The translations under genes were made by a program, and so were the position numbers. Source: Paraburkholderia sp. BL21I4N1 (GTDB lineage: Bacteria; Pseudomonadota; Gammaproteobacteria; Burkholderiales; Burkholderiaceae). From it: 51,411 nucleotides of DNA. The notes beneath the pieces were generated by a model. That model did no database searches. It saw only the letters and a list, made by a program, of their open reading frames with translations, and had not been told where the DNA came from. Within the stretch, counting starts at the first letter, position 1. Every line of letters starts with the position of its first letter. Shown piece after piece: positions 50,783 through 51,411 of the stretch. The DNA lies in NCBI RefSeq assembly GCF_002973525.1, contig NZ_PVEN01000029.1, positions 1 through 51,411 on the forward strand, given 5' to 3'.

Positions 50783-51059
50783 CAAAGGGCAAAGCGGCGA
50801 TGCGCTACACGCGGTACTGTGCGCTGCCGGTTACAACCTGCGCTGGTTGCTGCGCGCCGTCGTCCGTCTCGGCCGGGGGCCTGGATTTTTTATCCTCGCG
50901 GTGCTGCATGGGCTCGCCAATGTCACGCTGCAGCCGAGCGATTGTTCGGCACAACCGCTTTCGATGGGCTGATTCCTGTTCGCCGACAGGCGCACCCTTG
51001 ACTTGGCTCGCTACCGCAAACTGAATTTTTTCAGGATCGACTATCTACCCGCACTATGT

Positions 51060-51411
51060 CTTTGATTCGTGGATAGAGCGATGGCGGCGTCACCGCGCGC
51101 AGCAGGGGCCCGGCTTGAGGTGGAGATACTGGCGCACATCAGCGCTCCCGCGGGAGTTATGGGGCCGAACGCCTGCAAGGCACCTCGTAGCGCATGGCTT
51201 GCACGTCGGCGTATCCGATAAAGAGACTGCGTCGCAAGCAGGGGGTTGCGTTGCAACCAGAAACGCAAATTCAAGGCAACAACCAGATTGACACATGGCT
51301 TGCCGTTCGCGCCGAACCTGCTCGATCAGGCGTTTGCCGTCACCGCGCCGAATCAGGCCTGGTGTGGTGATATCCGTTATGTCGCCACAAAACCCTCGAA
51401 ACCCCACAGAT
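51060..51411 (+). pseudogene. IS3-family transposase OrfB fragment, runs off the window
   Basis: Scattered frames give RGSYGAERLQ (HTH_21 region), AHGLHVGV, then a clean stretch from 51255: NQKRKFKATTRLTHGLPFAP, NLLDQAFAVTAPNQAWCGDI, RYVAT. The last motif is the start of the integrase core of IS3 OrfB. At least two frameshifts and an in-frame stop lie before 51255. The 3' part is outside the window. Confidence 0.7.

Larger units (their letters stand above)
48768..50972 (+). mobile_element. IS5-like transposase 3' part, split by an IS110 element
   Basis: Left part (48768-49105) reads LATTAKQGLIVGARAFAGKP, YDGHTLAEQLEQSSILL, KAVLVDLGVRGVN, a TGA, LIHRGKRKTLISTQRRWLKR and GHVKDDHGMRRCWL. The frame resumes at 50783 as KGQSGDALHAVLCAAGYN, LRWLLRAVVR and ends at 50972. 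Removing 49106-50782 restores an exact in-frame RRCWLKGQSGDALHAV. The N-terminal part is missing, probably beyond the group II intron. Confidence 0.8.

Noticed and set aside
1..51411. CRISPR arrays, rRNA or tRNA genes
   Set aside because: No repeat-spacer pattern and no rRNA or cloverleaf-like sequence was noticed; a covariance search was not possible.

Overview
The window looks like part of a symbiotic plasmid or island of a beta-rhizobium (Burkholderiaceae, Paraburkholderia/Cupriavidus type). DNA is GC-rich. Nod-factor genes (nodC fragment, nodI, nodJ) lie beside a nearly complete molybdenum-nitrogenase locus whose accessory genes (DUF269, DUF683-type, nif-specific ferredoxin III, SIR2-like, LRV Fe-S, paired nifZ, nifO) I associate with Burkholderiaceae and Azotobacter-like nif clusters. 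The taxon is inferred from gene content only.

Layout. 1-2450: nodC tail, nodI, nodJ (+). 14469 down to 2863 (-): nifH-nifD-nifK, three decaying small genes, nifE-nifN-nifX-DUF269-DUF683-fdxB-nifQ and two poorly known genes. 14848-16551 (+): a divergent operon of truncated haemoglobin, an unknown protein and an ankyrin protein; one NifA enhancer lies between its sigma-54 promoter and that of nifH. 22009 down to 17078 (-): cyoABCD (bo3 quinol oxidase) and a fatty-acid desaturase, with a perfect FNR/Anr-type box upstream. 22488-23803: relics of hemN, ompW and an ankyrin gene. 23815-24519 (+): nifO and an FmdB-like zinc ribbon. 34315 down to 24568 (-): nifB-fdxN-iscA-TPR-LRV-nifZ-nifZ-unknown-nifS-like (broken)-nifT-DUF6129-like-DegT-like-SIR2-like-ferredoxin-amine oxidase (broken). 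36272 down to 34570: a dead nifA. 36591-38000 (+): an isc-like relic (broken nifS/iscS, intact erpA, ferredoxin stub). 38406-45117 (+): nifV, a new 50-residue Cys-rich ORF, nifW, fixABCX, a frameshifted [2Fe-2S] ferredoxin/TPR gene and an IclR regulator. 47701 down to 45935: a second, intact nifA. 48004-51411: a nested graveyard of group II intron, IS5-like, IS110 and IS3 elements.

How it works together. NifA with sigma-54 probably switches on nifH, the haemoglobin operon, nifE, nifB and nifV; I located GG-N10-GC promoters for these, and TGT-N10-ACA sites for nifH/haemoglobin, nifB and nifV. NifB, NifQ, NifV, NifEN and NifX build FeMo-co for NifDK; FixABCX and ferredoxins supply electrons; haemoglobin and the cyo oxidase probably manage oxygen.

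The striking theme is selective decay. The catalytic core (nifHDKENXB, nifV, fixABCX, one nifA) is intact, while at least ten accessory reading frames carry frameshifts, nonsense codons or deletions, and the nifA beside nifB is dead while an alpha-rhizobial-looking nifA near mobile elements is whole. Sequencing error could explain single frameshifts but not several lesions in one gene together with deletions and nonsense codons.
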